DNA of 58,521 nt from Deltaproteobacteria bacterium. GTDB lineage: Bacteria > Myxococcota > JACPTQ01. The DNA lies in the NCBI GenBank assembly GCA_016192705.1, contig JACPTQ010000006.1:1-58521 (forward strand), given 5' to 3'. Below the pieces are notes generated by a model that was not told where the DNA came from, did no database searches, and saw only the letters and a list, made by a program, of their open reading frames with translations. Position numbers and translations under genes: made by a program. Below, piece by piece: positions 26,250 through 35,189 of this stretch. Numbering within the stretch: the first letter of the stretch is position 1; every line of letters starts with the position of its first letter.

Positions 26250-26525
26250 CGATTCTCCTCCTGCGACGTGACAGTGCAACGGGACTGCCAGGCCAAACAT
26301 CCTGAAATCACATTGGATTCCGTCTCAGGCCAGGAGATGGCCGCGCGCGGCGCGATCGTTTAGCACGCGCTTCGAGTCATGAATCGATCTCGTGGGGGCG
26401 TCGATTCGATGACCAGGCCTTACACAAATTTGCGATCCGAAGTCGGTCGATTGGGTTACGATGGCGTCGCGGTGAGCCTCGTTGCGAAGCGAGGAACTGG
26501 CGTAACGTCCTAGAATCACAAGGGT

Positions 26526-26599
26526 GCCCCCGTAGCTCAGCTGGACAGAGCGGCGGTTTCCTAAACCGTAGGCCCCGTGTTCGAGTCACGGCGGGGGTA
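26526..26599 (+). tRNA. tRNA-Arg, anticodon CCT
   Basis: Acceptor GCCCCCG (26526-26532) pairs with CGGGGGT (26592-26598) plus discriminator A. D stem GCTC/GAGC; anticodon stem GCGGT/ACCGT around loop TTCCTAA, anticodon CCT at 26560-26562; T stem CCGTG/CACGG with loop TTCGAGT. CCA is not encoded. It decodes AGG. A run of T follows at once. Confidence 0.95.
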
Positions 26600-26649
26600 T
26601 TTTTTCGGCGTCCTCAGCAGAAGCCAGTGGCTTCTGCGTGCCGAAAAAA
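26600..26649. repeat. Two-tier inverted repeat after the tRNA
   Basis: Outer arms TTTTTTCGGC (26600-26609) and GCCGAAAAAA (26640-26649) enclose a perfect 9-bp hairpin GCAGAAGCC-AGT-GGCTTCTGC (26617-26637). Directly adjacent to the tRNA 3' end, so it may help end or process the transcript. The T run precedes the stem, so it is not a standard plus-strand terminator; on the minus strand the T run of the arm follows the stem. Confidence 0.7.
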
Positions 26650-26849
26650 TGGGTGAGCCCTGCTTGCAGAGGCGAACCCCACCAACGTTTTCCCAAGCGT
26701 GGACCCGAACACGTGAGCGCGACGGGCACGGAGCGCGAACCCCACCAAGACGCATTAAGAAACTACGCGGCTGCCGCGCAACATTCGTCGAGAGCCTCCG
26801 TCTCTTAGATGACGAAGGAAGACAACCGAAACAGCCACCGAGGGAAAAA

Positions 26850-28367
26850 ATGAGTAATGTCAATGCATGCACGAAAGTTTTCTGCGCGGCCGCCTACCTA
26901 ATCCTCATTGGGTGCGGAGGACAGGATCGCGGCGATCAAGTGACCGGAACAATTCCGCCGGGATTTCCCGAGATCGACAGCGGGACTCAACTCATCGACG
27001 CTGGGGCACCAACAGCGAGCGATGGAGGGCGTCATCCAGATGTCGTCGTTCCACCCGACGCGGGAGCACCGTCGGGGCGCGACGGTGGGACCGGCTCTGA
27101 CGCGGGGCAAGACGCGGGCGCGCGCGTGGATGCTGGAACCGACGCGGGAGCGCGTCCTGACGCCGGGCAGGATGGTGGCACGCGACCAGACGCGGGAACC
27201 GACGCAGGCGTTCGCATCGACGCCGGTGCTGACGCCGGAACATCGCTCCAAGACGGCGGCTCCGACGCAGGATCAACTCAAGACGCAGGGACCACCACCG
27301 ACGCGGGCAACGGCATCGGCACGGCTTGCTCGACCTATGCCGACTGCGCCAGAGACCTCTGCTGCGCGGCCGGCGCAAACCGATGCGCGCGCCCCGACCT
27401 CGCCTGGACGCAACTCACTTCGATGCCCAACACGACGCGCGCCGGTCACGTCGCCATCTTCCGCGAATCAACCAGCGAGATTCTCGTCCACGGCGGTTTC
27501 GACGGGACGACCGGCCGCAGCGACGTCATGACCTATTCAGCCGCGCGCGGCTGGAACACGCTCACGACGTCCGGCACGGCGCCCGCGCGCAGTTACCACA
27601 CCGCCGTCTACGACAAACAAACCGACCGAATGATCCTCTTCGGCGGCTACAGCCCCGCGCTCACAAACGAAATCTGGGCCCTTGACCTTTCGCAGCCGAC
27701 GCCAACGTGGTCGCAGCTTTCCCCAACAGGAACGCCGCCCGCAGCGCGCCAAGTCCACTCCGCCATCTTTGACAGCGTAAATCGCCGCATGATCGTTTAC
27801 GGCGGTAACACCGGTGGCTGGGGCACGGGGATGAGCGACGTATGGGCCCTTTCGCTGCCGATCGGCGGCACGCCGTCATGGACGCAGCTTCCACAGAGCG
27901 GCGTTGGTCCGAGCGGACGCGCCTATCACACGGCGATTTACGACGCCGCAAACCAACGAATGATTACTTACGCGGGCTACAGCGGCACCGGCTATTTGAA
28001 CGACGTTTGGGAGCTTTCGCTCTCGATCGCAACTCCAGCGTGGAGCCGCGTATCAACGTCGGGCGCTACCGGATGGTGGCGTACCGGCAGCACCGCCGTC
28101 TACGATTCCGCCCAACAACGAATGGTCGTTTTCGCCGGGTCGTACGGCGGCCCGATGCAGGATGTGCAAGCCTTGACGCTCCCAGCAAGTGGAACGGCCA
28201 TCTGGTCGCAGCTGATCGCGCCGTTGCCAGTGCCCGGAATACGAACAACCCATGCCGCAGTTTTCGACTCCACGCGTGTCGAAATGTTTATCGTGGGCGG
28301 TTTTAACGGGAGCGCCGGACTTGGCGATGCATGGGCTCTCTCGCTTGTAAACTACAACTGCCACTGA
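26850..28367 (+). CDS. Kelch-repeat lipoprotein with DAG linker
   Basis: 505 residues from ATG 26850 (GAGGG upstream). Lipoprotein signal with lipobox LILIGC. Residues ~40-160 are a DAGxDAGARPDAG linker. A Cys-rich knot follows (CSTYADCARDLCCAAGANRC), then six kelch-like repeats forming a predicted beta-propeller (e.g. YHTAVYDKQTDRMILFGGYS, HSAIFDSVNRRMIVYGGNT, YHTAIYDAANQRMITYAGYS). Its layout parallels the lipoprotein at 21600, with lipidated Cys, knot, flexible spacer and propeller. Probably displayed at the outer surface. Function unknown. Confidence 0.8.
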   Translation: MSNVNACTKVFCAAAYLILIGCGGQDRGDQVTGTIPPGFPEIDSGTQLIDAGAPTASDGGRHPDVVVPPDAGAPSGRDGGTGSDAGQDAGARVDAGTDAGARPDAGQDGGTRPDAGTDAGVRIDAGADAGTSLQDGGSDAGSTQDAGTTTDAGNGIGTACSTYADCARDLCCAAGANRCARPDLAWTQLTSMPNTTRAGHVAIFRESTSEILVHGGFDGTTGRSDVMTYSAARGWNTLTTSGTAPARSYHTAVYDKQTDRMILFGGYSPALTNEIWALDLSQPTPTWSQLSPTGTPPAARQVHSAIFDSVNRRMIVYGGNTGGWGTGMSDVWALSLPIGGTPSWTQLPQSGVGPSGRAYHTAIYDAANQRMITYAGYSGTGYLNDVWELSLSIATPAWSRVSTSGATGWWRTGSTAVYDSAQQRMVVFAGSYGGPMQDVQALTLPASGTAIWSQLIAPLPVPGIRTTHAAVFDSTRVEMFIVGGFNGSAGLGDAWALSLVNYNCH

Positions 28368-28453
28368 GCGGGGCTTTTTCGGTCACCCTCATGGCATAAA
28401 ACTTCGCGCTCTAGTAACGTTGCCGACGGTTCGTAACGCGAGGAGGTGCCCCG

Positions 28454-29185
28454 ATGAATCGCTACGTCGTGATCGGCTTAATTCTTTTTGTTTCGCTCAA
28501 CGTAACCGCGGACGAAAAACCAAAAACGCCTGCGCCGGCGAAAGCCGCACCCGTTTTGAAGGGCGCGGGTTCCGTTGACCTCGAAGATCTCCTCGCAAAA
28601 AACCCGATCCCAGCCGACGCAAAAGGTCCGCTACACCTCGTGCCGATCGCGCGCGGCCGAGCCCCCGGGAGCGGCGTCCCGTATCAAGTTGCGGGCCTCC
28701 ACGCGCGCGGCGAGCTCCCGCTTCACTTCCATCGGCGTCGCGCTGAAATCGTTTACGTGATTGCGGGGGGCGGCACCTTCACACTGGGTACCGAGTCGAT
28801 CACGCTCAAGCCAGGAATGGTCCTCCACATCCCCGCAAAGACGCCACACGGCTTCAAGCTCGACGCGGACGGGCGCGTTTTCATCGTCACGGTCGGACCG
28901 TTCGATCCAAAAGATTTCGTCGGTGTCGGGGCGTCGAGAAAGGCGGTCCTTCAGAAGATTCTCATGAGAAAGGGCGGCATCATGAACGTCTTCGGTGGAA
29001 CCGCCGGCGATATGGGCGAAGGAGGACTCGGCGGTGTTGGGGTCGGCCGCGGACGAGGCGCGGACCGTCGCGACTTGAAGAGTTCTGAGGAAAAGCAAAA
29101 GAGCACAATCAAGACGCGCGGTTCGAAGCCGGGCGCGAAGGAGCGCGAACCCGACGACGTCGTAACCCCATCGACGAAAGAGTGA
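28454..29185 (+). CDS. Exported cupin-domain protein
   Basis: 243 residues with GAGGAGG before the ATG. Signal peptide VVIGLILFVSLNVTA. The cupin core (~70-150) has LPLHFHRRRAEIVYVIAGGG (metal-binding His-x-His and Glu), GTESITLKPGMVLHIP and KTPHGFK (last His ligand). The remaining ~90 residues are Gly-rich, then a basic/acidic tail. Periplasmic small-molecule or metal binding is likely; no specific enzyme can be named. Confidence 0.75.
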   Translation: MNRYVVIGLILFVSLNVTADEKPKTPAPAKAAPVLKGAGSVDLEDLLAKNPIPADAKGPLHLVPIARGRAPGSGVPYQVAGLHARGELPLHFHRRRAEIVYVIAGGGTFTLGTESITLKPGMVLHIPAKTPHGFKLDADGRVFIVTVGPFDPKDFVGVGASRKAVLQKILMRKGGIMNVFGGTAGDMGEGGLGGVGVGRGRGADRRDLKSSEEKQKSTIKTRGSKPGAKEREPDDVVTPSTKE

Positions 29186-29410
29186 CCGCGTCGCGCGCCA
29201 TGTGCGCACAATCCCCCTTTTCACGAGATACCGTGTCACGTCGTGCGGACCAAACAGCGCGCTTGAAGGCGCGTTCCTTCGTGACAGCGACACGGTCGCG
29301 CGTCATCGCACGGAAATTCCAGTTCGCGCCATCGGCCCCGCTCTTGCGATAGCGGTGGGTCAACGAGGCGGGGCAGAGTGCCTGCGGTCTCGGGGAAAAA
29401 GGAGAAAACA

Positions 29411-30037
29411 ATGTCTACGAATTTGAACAAATATGTTGCGATTGCTTTTGCTGGTATCGGCGCCGCGTGCAGCGGACAGACGGTCCCGTCGACCGGTGAG
29501 GCGACATCGACCGTACAGCTTGGGCTTTCGAAGTCGTCGATCTGCCCGTTCCCGGGCGGCTTGCAAGGGTTCTTTTGGTGGATTCAACCGCACGGTTCGA
29601 AGAACATCGTGCCGGTTGGTGTCTCACTTGCCGACATCGAAGCGTTTTGTTCAGGCGCGCGCGGCTACTTGAAGCGCGTACACCTGGCACCCGGCGACTA
29701 CGAAATCATCGCGCAAGCGAAAGACGCGAACAGGAACGTCGTGAACGATGTCGAAGCGAGTTACGACGCCTTCACGGTGGGCGCCGGTGCGTCGACGCCG
29801 GTCTTCAAATCGTTCGTCCCCGCGAGCCAACCGAGGAGTTACGGCGATTCACCGACTGGCGGCGCTGAAGCGATGTTCGACGCAACCGGCGACGACGCGC
29901 TCGTCTGCGGTACGACGCCGATGATGGCCGACGGCTGCTGCTGCCCATCGTCGTGCAAAGGCGAATCGGTCGTCGGTTGCTCCCGCGCCGTCCGCAATGG
30001 TGTTTGCACCGGCTGGACGAATCCCTGCGGCTGCTAA
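29411..30037 (+). CDS. Exported protein with Cys-rich C-terminal domain, next to radical SAM gene
   Basis: 208 residues from ATG 29411 (AAAGGAG upstream). N-terminal signal with a weak lipobox (GIGAAC, Cys20). A middle domain of about 120 residues has FFWWIQPHGSKNIVPVG and YLKRVHLAPGDYEIIAQAKD. The last ~45 residues hold nine cysteines, including ADGCCCPSSCKGESVVGC and TNPCGC. It resembles neither a known lectin nor a known toxin. The radical SAM gene starts 138 nt downstream on the same strand. The Cys-rich tail could be a substrate of that enzyme, or could simply be disulfide-bonded. Confidence 0.7.
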   Translation: MSTNLNKYVAIAFAGIGAACSGQTVPSTGEATSTVQLGLSKSSICPFPGGLQGFFWWIQPHGSKNIVPVGVSLADIEAFCSGARGYLKRVHLAPGDYEIIAQAKDANRNVVNDVEASYDAFTVGAGASTPVFKSFVPASQPRSYGDSPTGGAEAMFDATGDDALVCGTTPMMADGCCCPSSCKGESVVGCSRAVRNGVCTGWTNPCGC

Positions 30038-30082
30038 TCGGCCAGACAACTCCATATTGCAACGAATCACTTAATACTTTTA

Positions 30083-30115
30083 TTGACAGCCGCCGCGTGT
30101 TCGGTTTCGATATCG
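30083..30115 (+). promoter_or_regulatory. Weak promoter candidate before the radical SAM gene
   Basis: A perfect TTGACA at 30083-30088 lies within an AT-richer patch (CACTTAATACTTTTATTGACA). No good -10 is present: TTCGAT at 17 nt or GATATC at 20 nt is the best. It could let the radical SAM gene be expressed apart from the Cys-rich gene. Confidence 0.3.
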
Positions 30116-30174
30116 CGCGCTGGGGGCGAAGTCTTCACACGAACACCCCAGTTGCACGCGAGAAAGGTGGAATC

Positions 30175-31473
30175 ATGAAATCTATCGATCACCGCAGAGT
30201 TTATCGACTCCCGTGGAGCTTGCCCGATAACCCGGTCGCGTGGCTCGAACCGACGTCGCAATGCAACTTGTCGTGCGAAGGGTGCTACCGCGAAAACGTG
30301 AAAGACGGCCACCTCGCGCTCGATGAGATCGAACGTCACCTCGACATCTTTCAGCGCGACCGAAACCCAGACGGCATCTCAATCGCGGGCGGCGACCCGC
30401 TCACGCACCCGCAGATCGTCGAGATCGTCACGGCGGTCGCGCGTCGCGGGCTGAAGCCGATCCTGAACACGAACGGCGTCAAGCTCGAAGAGCCACTTCT
30501 TCGCGAACTTCGGCGCGTCGGCCTCAAGGCGGTCACGTTCCACATCGATTCAAAACAAGGTCGAAAAGGCTGGCGCGGGAAAAACGAAATCGAGCTCTGC
30601 GCGCTGCGCGAACAGCTCGCACGCACCGTCGCGAAAGTTGGTGGCATCACCTGCTCGTTCAACCAAACGGTTTACCCCGACACGCTCGACCAAGTCCCAG
30701 ACGTCGTCCGCTGGGCCGCCGACAACATCGACATCGTGCAGGTCGTGGTCTTCATCCTTTACCGCTCCGCGCGCCTCGACGGCCCGTTCCACTACTTCGC
30801 GGGCGGCAAAAACGTCGACATGCAGGTCGTACCGTACATCACCGAGGGCACGAAGGCCGTCTACAAAGACCTCAAAGCCGACGACGTCATCGCGAAAATC
30901 CGTGAGGCTGACCCCCTATACGCGCCGGCCGGGTATTTGAATGGCACCGAAGACCCGACGTCGTTCAAGTGGACGTTGGCGGCGCGCTTCGGCCAACGGG
31001 GAAAATCGTACGGCTACGTCGGACCGCGCTTTATGGAAGTCGGGCAAGCGGGACACCATCTTTTGACGGGGCGCTACATGGGATATTCGCCGCGCTGGAT
31101 TCAGCGGATGGGCCTCCCGCTCCTCGCGGCGGCGCCGATTGAACCCGGCCTCAAGGGGATCGCGAAACGATTCGCGCGCGACGTCGTGCGAAACCCGTTT
31201 GTCCTTACGAAGGGGTTGCACGTTCAGGCGTTCATGATCATCCAGCCGATCGACGTCCTCCCCGACGGTCGACAAAGCATGTGCGATTCATGTCCCGACA
31301 TGACGGTCTACGATGGGCGTCTCGTCTGGTCGTGCCGCATGGAGGAACTGCGCTGCTTCGGCACCTTCGTGCAAACCGTTCCGCGTCCCGACGCAACCAC
31401 GAAAAAAAAGGCGGCGCGCCCCGAGCCGACAATTCGCGCGCGTGGCACCTTGCCCACGCCGACCGACGCCTAA
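30175..31473 (+). CDS. Radical SAM protein with C-terminal cysteine cluster
   Basis: 432 residues from ATG 30175, preceded by AAAGGTGG. The SAM [4Fe-4S] motif is CNLSCEGC (Cys30, Cys34, Cys37), followed by the GGDPLTHPQI motif for SAM binding and the inner barrel strands (PILNTNGVKL, AVTFHIDSKQGRKG). A C-terminal cluster with Cys370, Cys373, Cys387 and Cys394 (CDSCPDM and SCRMEELRCFG) could hold an auxiliary Fe-S centre, as in peptide- or lipid-modifying radical SAM enzymes. A long insertion contains a predicted amphipathic region (~300-345). Substrate unknown; the gene follows a Cys-rich exported protein. Confidence 0.88.
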   Translation: MKSIDHRRVYRLPWSLPDNPVAWLEPTSQCNLSCEGCYRENVKDGHLALDEIERHLDIFQRDRNPDGISIAGGDPLTHPQIVEIVTAVARRGLKPILNTNGVKLEEPLLRELRRVGLKAVTFHIDSKQGRKGWRGKNEIELCALREQLARTVAKVGGITCSFNQTVYPDTLDQVPDVVRWAADNIDIVQVVVFILYRSARLDGPFHYFAGGKNVDMQVVPYITEGTKAVYKDLKADDVIAKIREADPLYAPAGYLNGTEDPTSFKWTLAARFGQRGKSYGYVGPRFMEVGQAGHHLLTGRYMGYSPRWIQRMGLPLLAAAPIEPGLKGIAKRFARDVVRNPFVLTKGLHVQAFMIIQPIDVLPDGRQSMCDSCPDMTVYDGRLVWSCRMEELRCFGTFVQTVPRPDATTKKKAARPEPTIRARGTLPTPTDA

Positions 31474-31494
31474 GAACGTGCGTAATTAGCTGAT

Positions 31495-32073
31495 TTAGCG
31501 TGTTTTTTCGCCACCCTTGATGGGCTCGCACTTGACGGGGCACGGCGTCGTAATGCAGCGAATGACGTTCTCTTGGCCCTTGGGACACGCGCCGGAAACT
31601 TTGCCACCCGGCCGCTTTCCCTCACCGAGCCCCTTAATCCAATCCTGCGCGCCGCTCGCGAGCTTGTTGAACGCGCACGACGACGTACCGAGCTTCCCGT
31701 CCGTCCCCTTCCCCGCGAACACGAGGTACGACTCGCCCCGGCTAAACGACGTTCCGCACGCCGCGCCGCTCGTTCGCGCCGAAACGCGCACCGCCGCCTT
31801 GAGATTGCCCTTCCAATAGGTGTCGACCTTGAAGGTGTACGTGCGTGACAACGGCATCAGCTTTTGCGACGCCGCCGGACTGACGGCCGTCACTTTCCCA
31901 AGGAAAACCGCGTCAAATTTCTTCGCGTGTTCCTGAACGTCCGTGGACGGCGGCATGCATCGGCACGCATCCGCGCGCGACGGCACAAGCGCGACAGCCA
32001 AAGACGCCATCGCGGCCAACGTGACGGCGCCACGAACAAAAGTTACCTGACCTCTGCGACTCAGTTTTTTCAT
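31495..32073 (-). CDS. Exported TIMP-like/netrin-fold protein
   Basis: 192 residues from ATG 32073 with AGGAGGT upstream. Signal peptide ends SRADA; the mature protein starts at CRCMPPST. In TIMP-family proteins the N-terminal Cys-x-Cys is the metalloprotease-inhibiting end. Core: FDAVFLGKVTAVSP, TYTFKVDTYWKGNLK, SGAACGTSFSRGESYLVFAG and LGTSSCAFNKL. A C-terminal Cys-rich end (CITTPCPVKCEPIKGG) follows. Bacterial TIMP-like domains are common in myxobacteria-like genomes; targets are mostly unknown. Convergent with the radical SAM gene. Confidence 0.75.
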   Translation of the reverse strand: MKKLSRRGQVTFVRGAVTLAAMASLAVALVPSRADACRCMPPSTDVQEHAKKFDAVFLGKVTAVSPAASQKLMPLSRTYTFKVDTYWKGNLKAAVRVSARTSGAACGTSFSRGESYLVFAGKGTDGKLGTSSCAFNKLASGAQDWIKGLGEGKRPGGKVSGACPKGQENVIRCITTPCPVKCEPIKGGEKTR

Positions 32074-32142
32074 GGTGACCTCCTGTTTCCTTCTTTGACG
32101 CAAGCGGCCACCGTTTTATTCAATCACCGGCGCTTCCCGCCC

Positions 32143-33165
32143 CTACCGCGGGGACCAATCGGCCGCCGGATCGGGAGCGAACGAAACGCCATACGCAACG
32201 ATCGGCGCATCGGCCGCGTCTTTCTGCGCAAATCGCCAGCGCCGCACCTGCGCGCGCACGCACGCCGCCATTTCGACGTCGCGCACGGAGTCTTCGTCAA
32301 TGCCCTCGTCCTCGACGCGACCCCCGTCGCCAATCGCGAATCGAATCACGTAGCGCCCCGAGAGCCGCGCATTTCGTTTCAGCGCCCGCTCGTAACAGGC
32401 TTTCACGCCGCCGAGCGACAACTTGATCCGCCGGCGAATTGCGTCGCCCGCGTCGATCGACTTCAAGTCGATCTCAACAGCGCCACGCGCGGTCTTGGCG
32501 CCACCGCCCATCGAATCGACGTTCGACGCGGCTTCGCGAAGCCCACGAATCGCGACCCGAGGCAAATCGACGGACGCGGCAACCGTGTCGGAAACCCGCG
32601 TCGCGGCTGCGATCGAGCGCACTGACGCGAGCGCCGTCGCCATCTCGGCGCGCCGACCGGTCTCGGTCATGAGCCGCGCTAAATCGTCGTCGACGGGAGA
32701 TTCCGCGCGCGACGACGCGCCACCAAGCGCCGACGAAAGCGCCGCATCGATCCGCGCCGCGATCATGCCGCGATCGACGCCTTCAACAACGCGCGTCAAG
32801 TTTCGAACCACATCGATGATGAACGCATCGGCCGCTGAATCGGCTGTTGCAGCGTGCCGTTTTATAGGATGCCGTGCAGCCTGCACCAGCGCGCGGTCGA
32901 ACTTCACACCGGTGACAGCCGTCGACGTTTCACGGCGCGCCACAGCGTTCGCGAACTCAAGAACAGCCGAAATCGAACCGCGTCGCGCCTCCCAAAAACC
33001 TGTCCCGCTTGAACGACGACTCACGGTCGATTCCACGCCGATCGCGTGTGCAACGAGCGCCCCCCCGAGCGTCAGCGCCATCACCGCAAGCCCGCGCGGA
33101 TGCGATTCCCCGCGCTTCGCGGCTCGCCCGTCAAACACCTTTCGAGTGCGCACCTCTACCACCAA
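32143..33165 (-). CDS. AgmX/PglI C-terminal domain membrane protein
   Basis: 340 residues. The start is TTG 33165, 5 nt after a TAGTGT box, or GTG 33162. An N-terminal anchor (LAVMALTLGGALVAHAIGV) is followed by a helical Ala/Arg-rich stalk and a C-terminal TonB-like domain: KLSLGGVKACYERALKRNAR, LSGRYVIRFAIGDGGRVED and AACVRAQVRRWRF. This C-terminal domain is named after the gliding-motility genes agmX/pglI of Myxococcus and occurs in many delta-group envelope proteins. It is likely a periplasm-spanning component. Confidence 0.8.
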   Translation of the reverse strand: MVVEVRTRKVFDGRAAKRGESHPRGLAVMALTLGGALVAHAIGVESTVSRRSSGTGFWEARRGSISAVLEFANAVARRETSTAVTGVKFDRALVQAARHPIKRHAATADSAADAFIIDVVRNLTRVVEGVDRGMIAARIDAALSSALGGASSRAESPVDDDLARLMTETGRRAEMATALASVRSIAAATRVSDTVAASVDLPRVAIRGLREAASNVDSMGGGAKTARGAVEIDLKSIDAGDAIRRRIKLSLGGVKACYERALKRNARLSGRYVIRFAIGDGGRVEDEGIDEDSVRDVEMAACVRAQVRRWRFAQKDAADAPIVAYGVSFAPDPAADWSPR

Positions 33166-33277
33166 GTCCTACACTAGCCCCCCAAAAAGCGGATCGCAAA
33201 AAATCGGATCGCGATGACCGGAACCCGCGGAGCCGCTCGATGTACACGCCACAACTCATCTCTGGTAAACGTCTCCC

Positions 33278-33631
33278 ATGCACGCGCTTCACCGCGCCCT
33301 CGTCATCACCGTCGCGTTTCTCCTGGGCGCGCTTGTGCTCGTTACGATTTTGCAAACCCTCGATCGCGCAGACGTCCCCGCGGTGACAACCGGCATCGCG
33401 ACGACGATCGCGGTCTACCTCGCCTTTACGCCGCTTCCGCGCCGCCATCGCCTCGTTGCGCCCGCGCTCGCGCTCGTCACCATGTTCGTCTCGCTCCTCT
33501 ATTTTTTCAGCGCGTTTTGGCGCTCATCGTGGACGCTCTCCCTCGCGCTCGTCTGGGGCGCCGCGTACCTCTTTGGATTTGGCGTCGGGCGCACGTCGGA
33601 GCCGTCCCACGACGAGAAAGATGCGTCGTGA
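33278..33631 (+). CDS. Small membrane protein in a ureohydrolase operon
   Basis: 117 residues with about four predicted membrane helices (ALVITVAFLLGALVLVTILQ, GIATTIAVYLAFTPL, LALVTMFVSLLYFFSAFW, LALVWGAAYLFGFGVG) and a short charged tail. No family recognised. The stop overlaps the next gene's GTG (GTGA), so the two are co-translated. Confidence 0.7.
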   Translation: MHALHRALVITVAFLLGALVLVTILQTLDRADVPAVTTGIATTIAVYLAFTPLPRRHRLVAPALALVTMFVSLLYFFSAFWRSSWTLSLALVWGAAYLFGFGVGRTSEPSHDEKDAS

Positions 33632-34731
33632 ACCGCGCGCTCGCCTTCGTCATCGTGCCGCTCACGCTGCTTCTCGTGCAGTTCGCGCTTCCGTACGGCC
33701 AGACGCGCGTCGAGGACCAGCGTTTCACGCCACTCGTCGGCAAGTGGCTCGACAACCCATTGCCGCCCGTTCAGGGTTACGCCTTCACGAACGTTCCCGG
33801 CGTTCCCGAGGTCGTCAAAGAGGTCACAAAGAAAATCGGCAAACAAGAACCGGCGCCCGCACCCATCGCGCTCGAGCTCAGCGACGACATCATCGATAAG
33901 GCGTGCGACGGCCAAGCGCGACCCGCAAGCCACCCACACGGCGTTTTCACGCTGCCGCTCGAAGACACGCGCCCCGTCGTCATCAACGGCTCGGGCAGCC
34001 TCCACCACGTTTCGTACTTCGCGACGACGCGCTGGATCGAGCGCCTCGGCGTTCCGTACGCGCTCGTGCAGATCGACGCGCACGACGACTCACGCGACGA
34101 AATCCATCGGTCGATTCAGCGCGAAGGGCGCATCGACTGCGGCAACTGGATCACATGGCTTGTGCGCAAGAGCTCGCTCCTCTCGCACGTTTTCGTTTTC
34201 GGAAAGTACTTCGCGACCGGCGCCGGCGAGCACAACTTCGCACGCTGGGCGACGCGCGAACTCGCCGAAGGCCGTTTCGATCTTTACCCGTACCCGCGCC
34301 GCCCCGAAGCGCCGCCCCGCAACCGCGAATTCTATTATTCAAACGGCTACGACATCGTTCATTCCCTCGTCCGTGGTTATCGCGCTGACATCGTTGGAAC
34401 GCTGCTCGGACGCGGCGGCCGCCTCATCCTGCACCACTCGGTCGACGAAGCGATCCCGCTCATCGGAACCCGCATCCAAGAAAAGTATGTCTACATTTCG
34501 ATCGACCTCGACGTCTTAAAAAAAGAGTTCATCACAACCGACTGGGACAACGGCCCGATGACGCTCGACGTCCTGAAATCGCTCATCCGCGAAATCGCAC
34601 GCACGCACACGATTCTCGGCGCCGACATCTGCGGAATGTCCGCGAAGGCGAAAACCGACGAGACGTCCGTGAAAACCGTGGCCGAGGTCTATCGATTCCT
34701 CATGGAGACGCTGAAGGAGCAGTCGGAGTGA
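33628..34731 (+). CDS. Membrane-anchored ureohydrolase (arginase/agmatinase/deacetylase fold) family protein
   Basis: 367 residues from GTG 33628. An N-terminal anchor (ALAFVIVPLTLLLVQFAL) is followed by a short linker and the ureohydrolase fold. Metal-ligand motifs are DAHDD (Asp150, His152, Asp154) and SIDLDVL (Asp293, Asp295), with a His in NGSGSLHHVSYF. These are the GG-x-H / D-A-H-x-D / S-x-D-x-D positions of Mn-dependent ureohydrolases. The exported location is unusual for this fold. The substrate could be an amidino compound; it cannot be told from sequence. It sits between two membrane proteins, each overlapping it by 4 nt. Confidence 0.82.
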   Translation: MNRALAFVIVPLTLLLVQFALPYGQTRVEDQRFTPLVGKWLDNPLPPVQGYAFTNVPGVPEVVKEVTKKIGKQEPAPAPIALELSDDIIDKACDGQARPASHPHGVFTLPLEDTRPVVINGSGSLHHVSYFATTRWIERLGVPYALVQIDAHDDSRDEIHRSIQREGRIDCGNWITWLVRKSSLLSHVFVFGKYFATGAGEHNFARWATRELAEGRFDLYPYPRRPEAPPRNREFYYSNGYDIVHSLVRGYRADIVGTLLGRGGRLILHHSVDEAIPLIGTRIQEKYVYISIDLDVLKKEFITTDWDNGPMTLDVLKSLIREIARTHTILGADICGMSAKAKTDETSVKTVAEVYRFLMETLKEQSE

Positions 34732-35159
34732 CGCTCGGCCGCATTATCCCGTGGGCCGTGTCGGCGGTCCTTGCGGTCGTCGCGTCGTTCGCGATTGGCT
34801 TTCACTGGAGCGACCCGATGGTCACGCGCGAATGCGGATGGCTCGGCGACGTGGGGCGCGCGCTCATCGACGACATTTTCGACGTCAAGTTCGTGAAAGA
34901 CACGCTTTGCCCCGCGTCGTGGGGAATCGAAGCGCCCGCGCTTGGCCTTTTTATCTTCACGGGCGGCGTCCTCGCGCTCGTGCGTCGCCCGCCCGCATGG
35001 ATGCGCGTCTTCGCGGTTGTCACGGCGATCGTCGCGTCGGCTCTCGTCACCGACAAGTTGTCGTCGCAGTACGCGACCGAGACGGCCAACTGCCACATCA
35101 TCGTCCTCTTTATCGCGATGGCGTTTGGAATCGCCGAGGGCAAGCGCGCACAAATTTAA
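34728..35159 (+). CDS. Small membrane protein following the ureohydrolase
   Basis: 143 residues from GTG 34728, overlapping the upstream stop by 4 nt. Helices at ~9-26 (WAVSAVLAVVASFAIGF), ~70-88 and ~95-115. A periplasmic loop holds two cysteines (RECGWLGD, DTLCPAS). No family recognised. Third gene of the operon; probably its membrane partner. Confidence 0.7.
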   Translation: MTLGRIIPWAVSAVLAVVASFAIGFHWSDPMVTRECGWLGDVGRALIDDIFDVKFVKDTLCPASWGIEAPALGLFIFTGGVLALVRRPPAWMRVFAVVTAIVASALVTDKLSSQYATETANCHIIVLFIAMAFGIAEGKRAQI

Positions 35160-35189
35160 TTTCAGTCGTTCACATGATAACGTGCCGAT

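Noticed and set aside
26660-26760. Second tRNA or tRNA fragment suggested by two GCGAACCCCACCAA repeats
   Set aside because: The repeat cannot be folded as a tRNA; it is only a direct repeat of about 14 nt.
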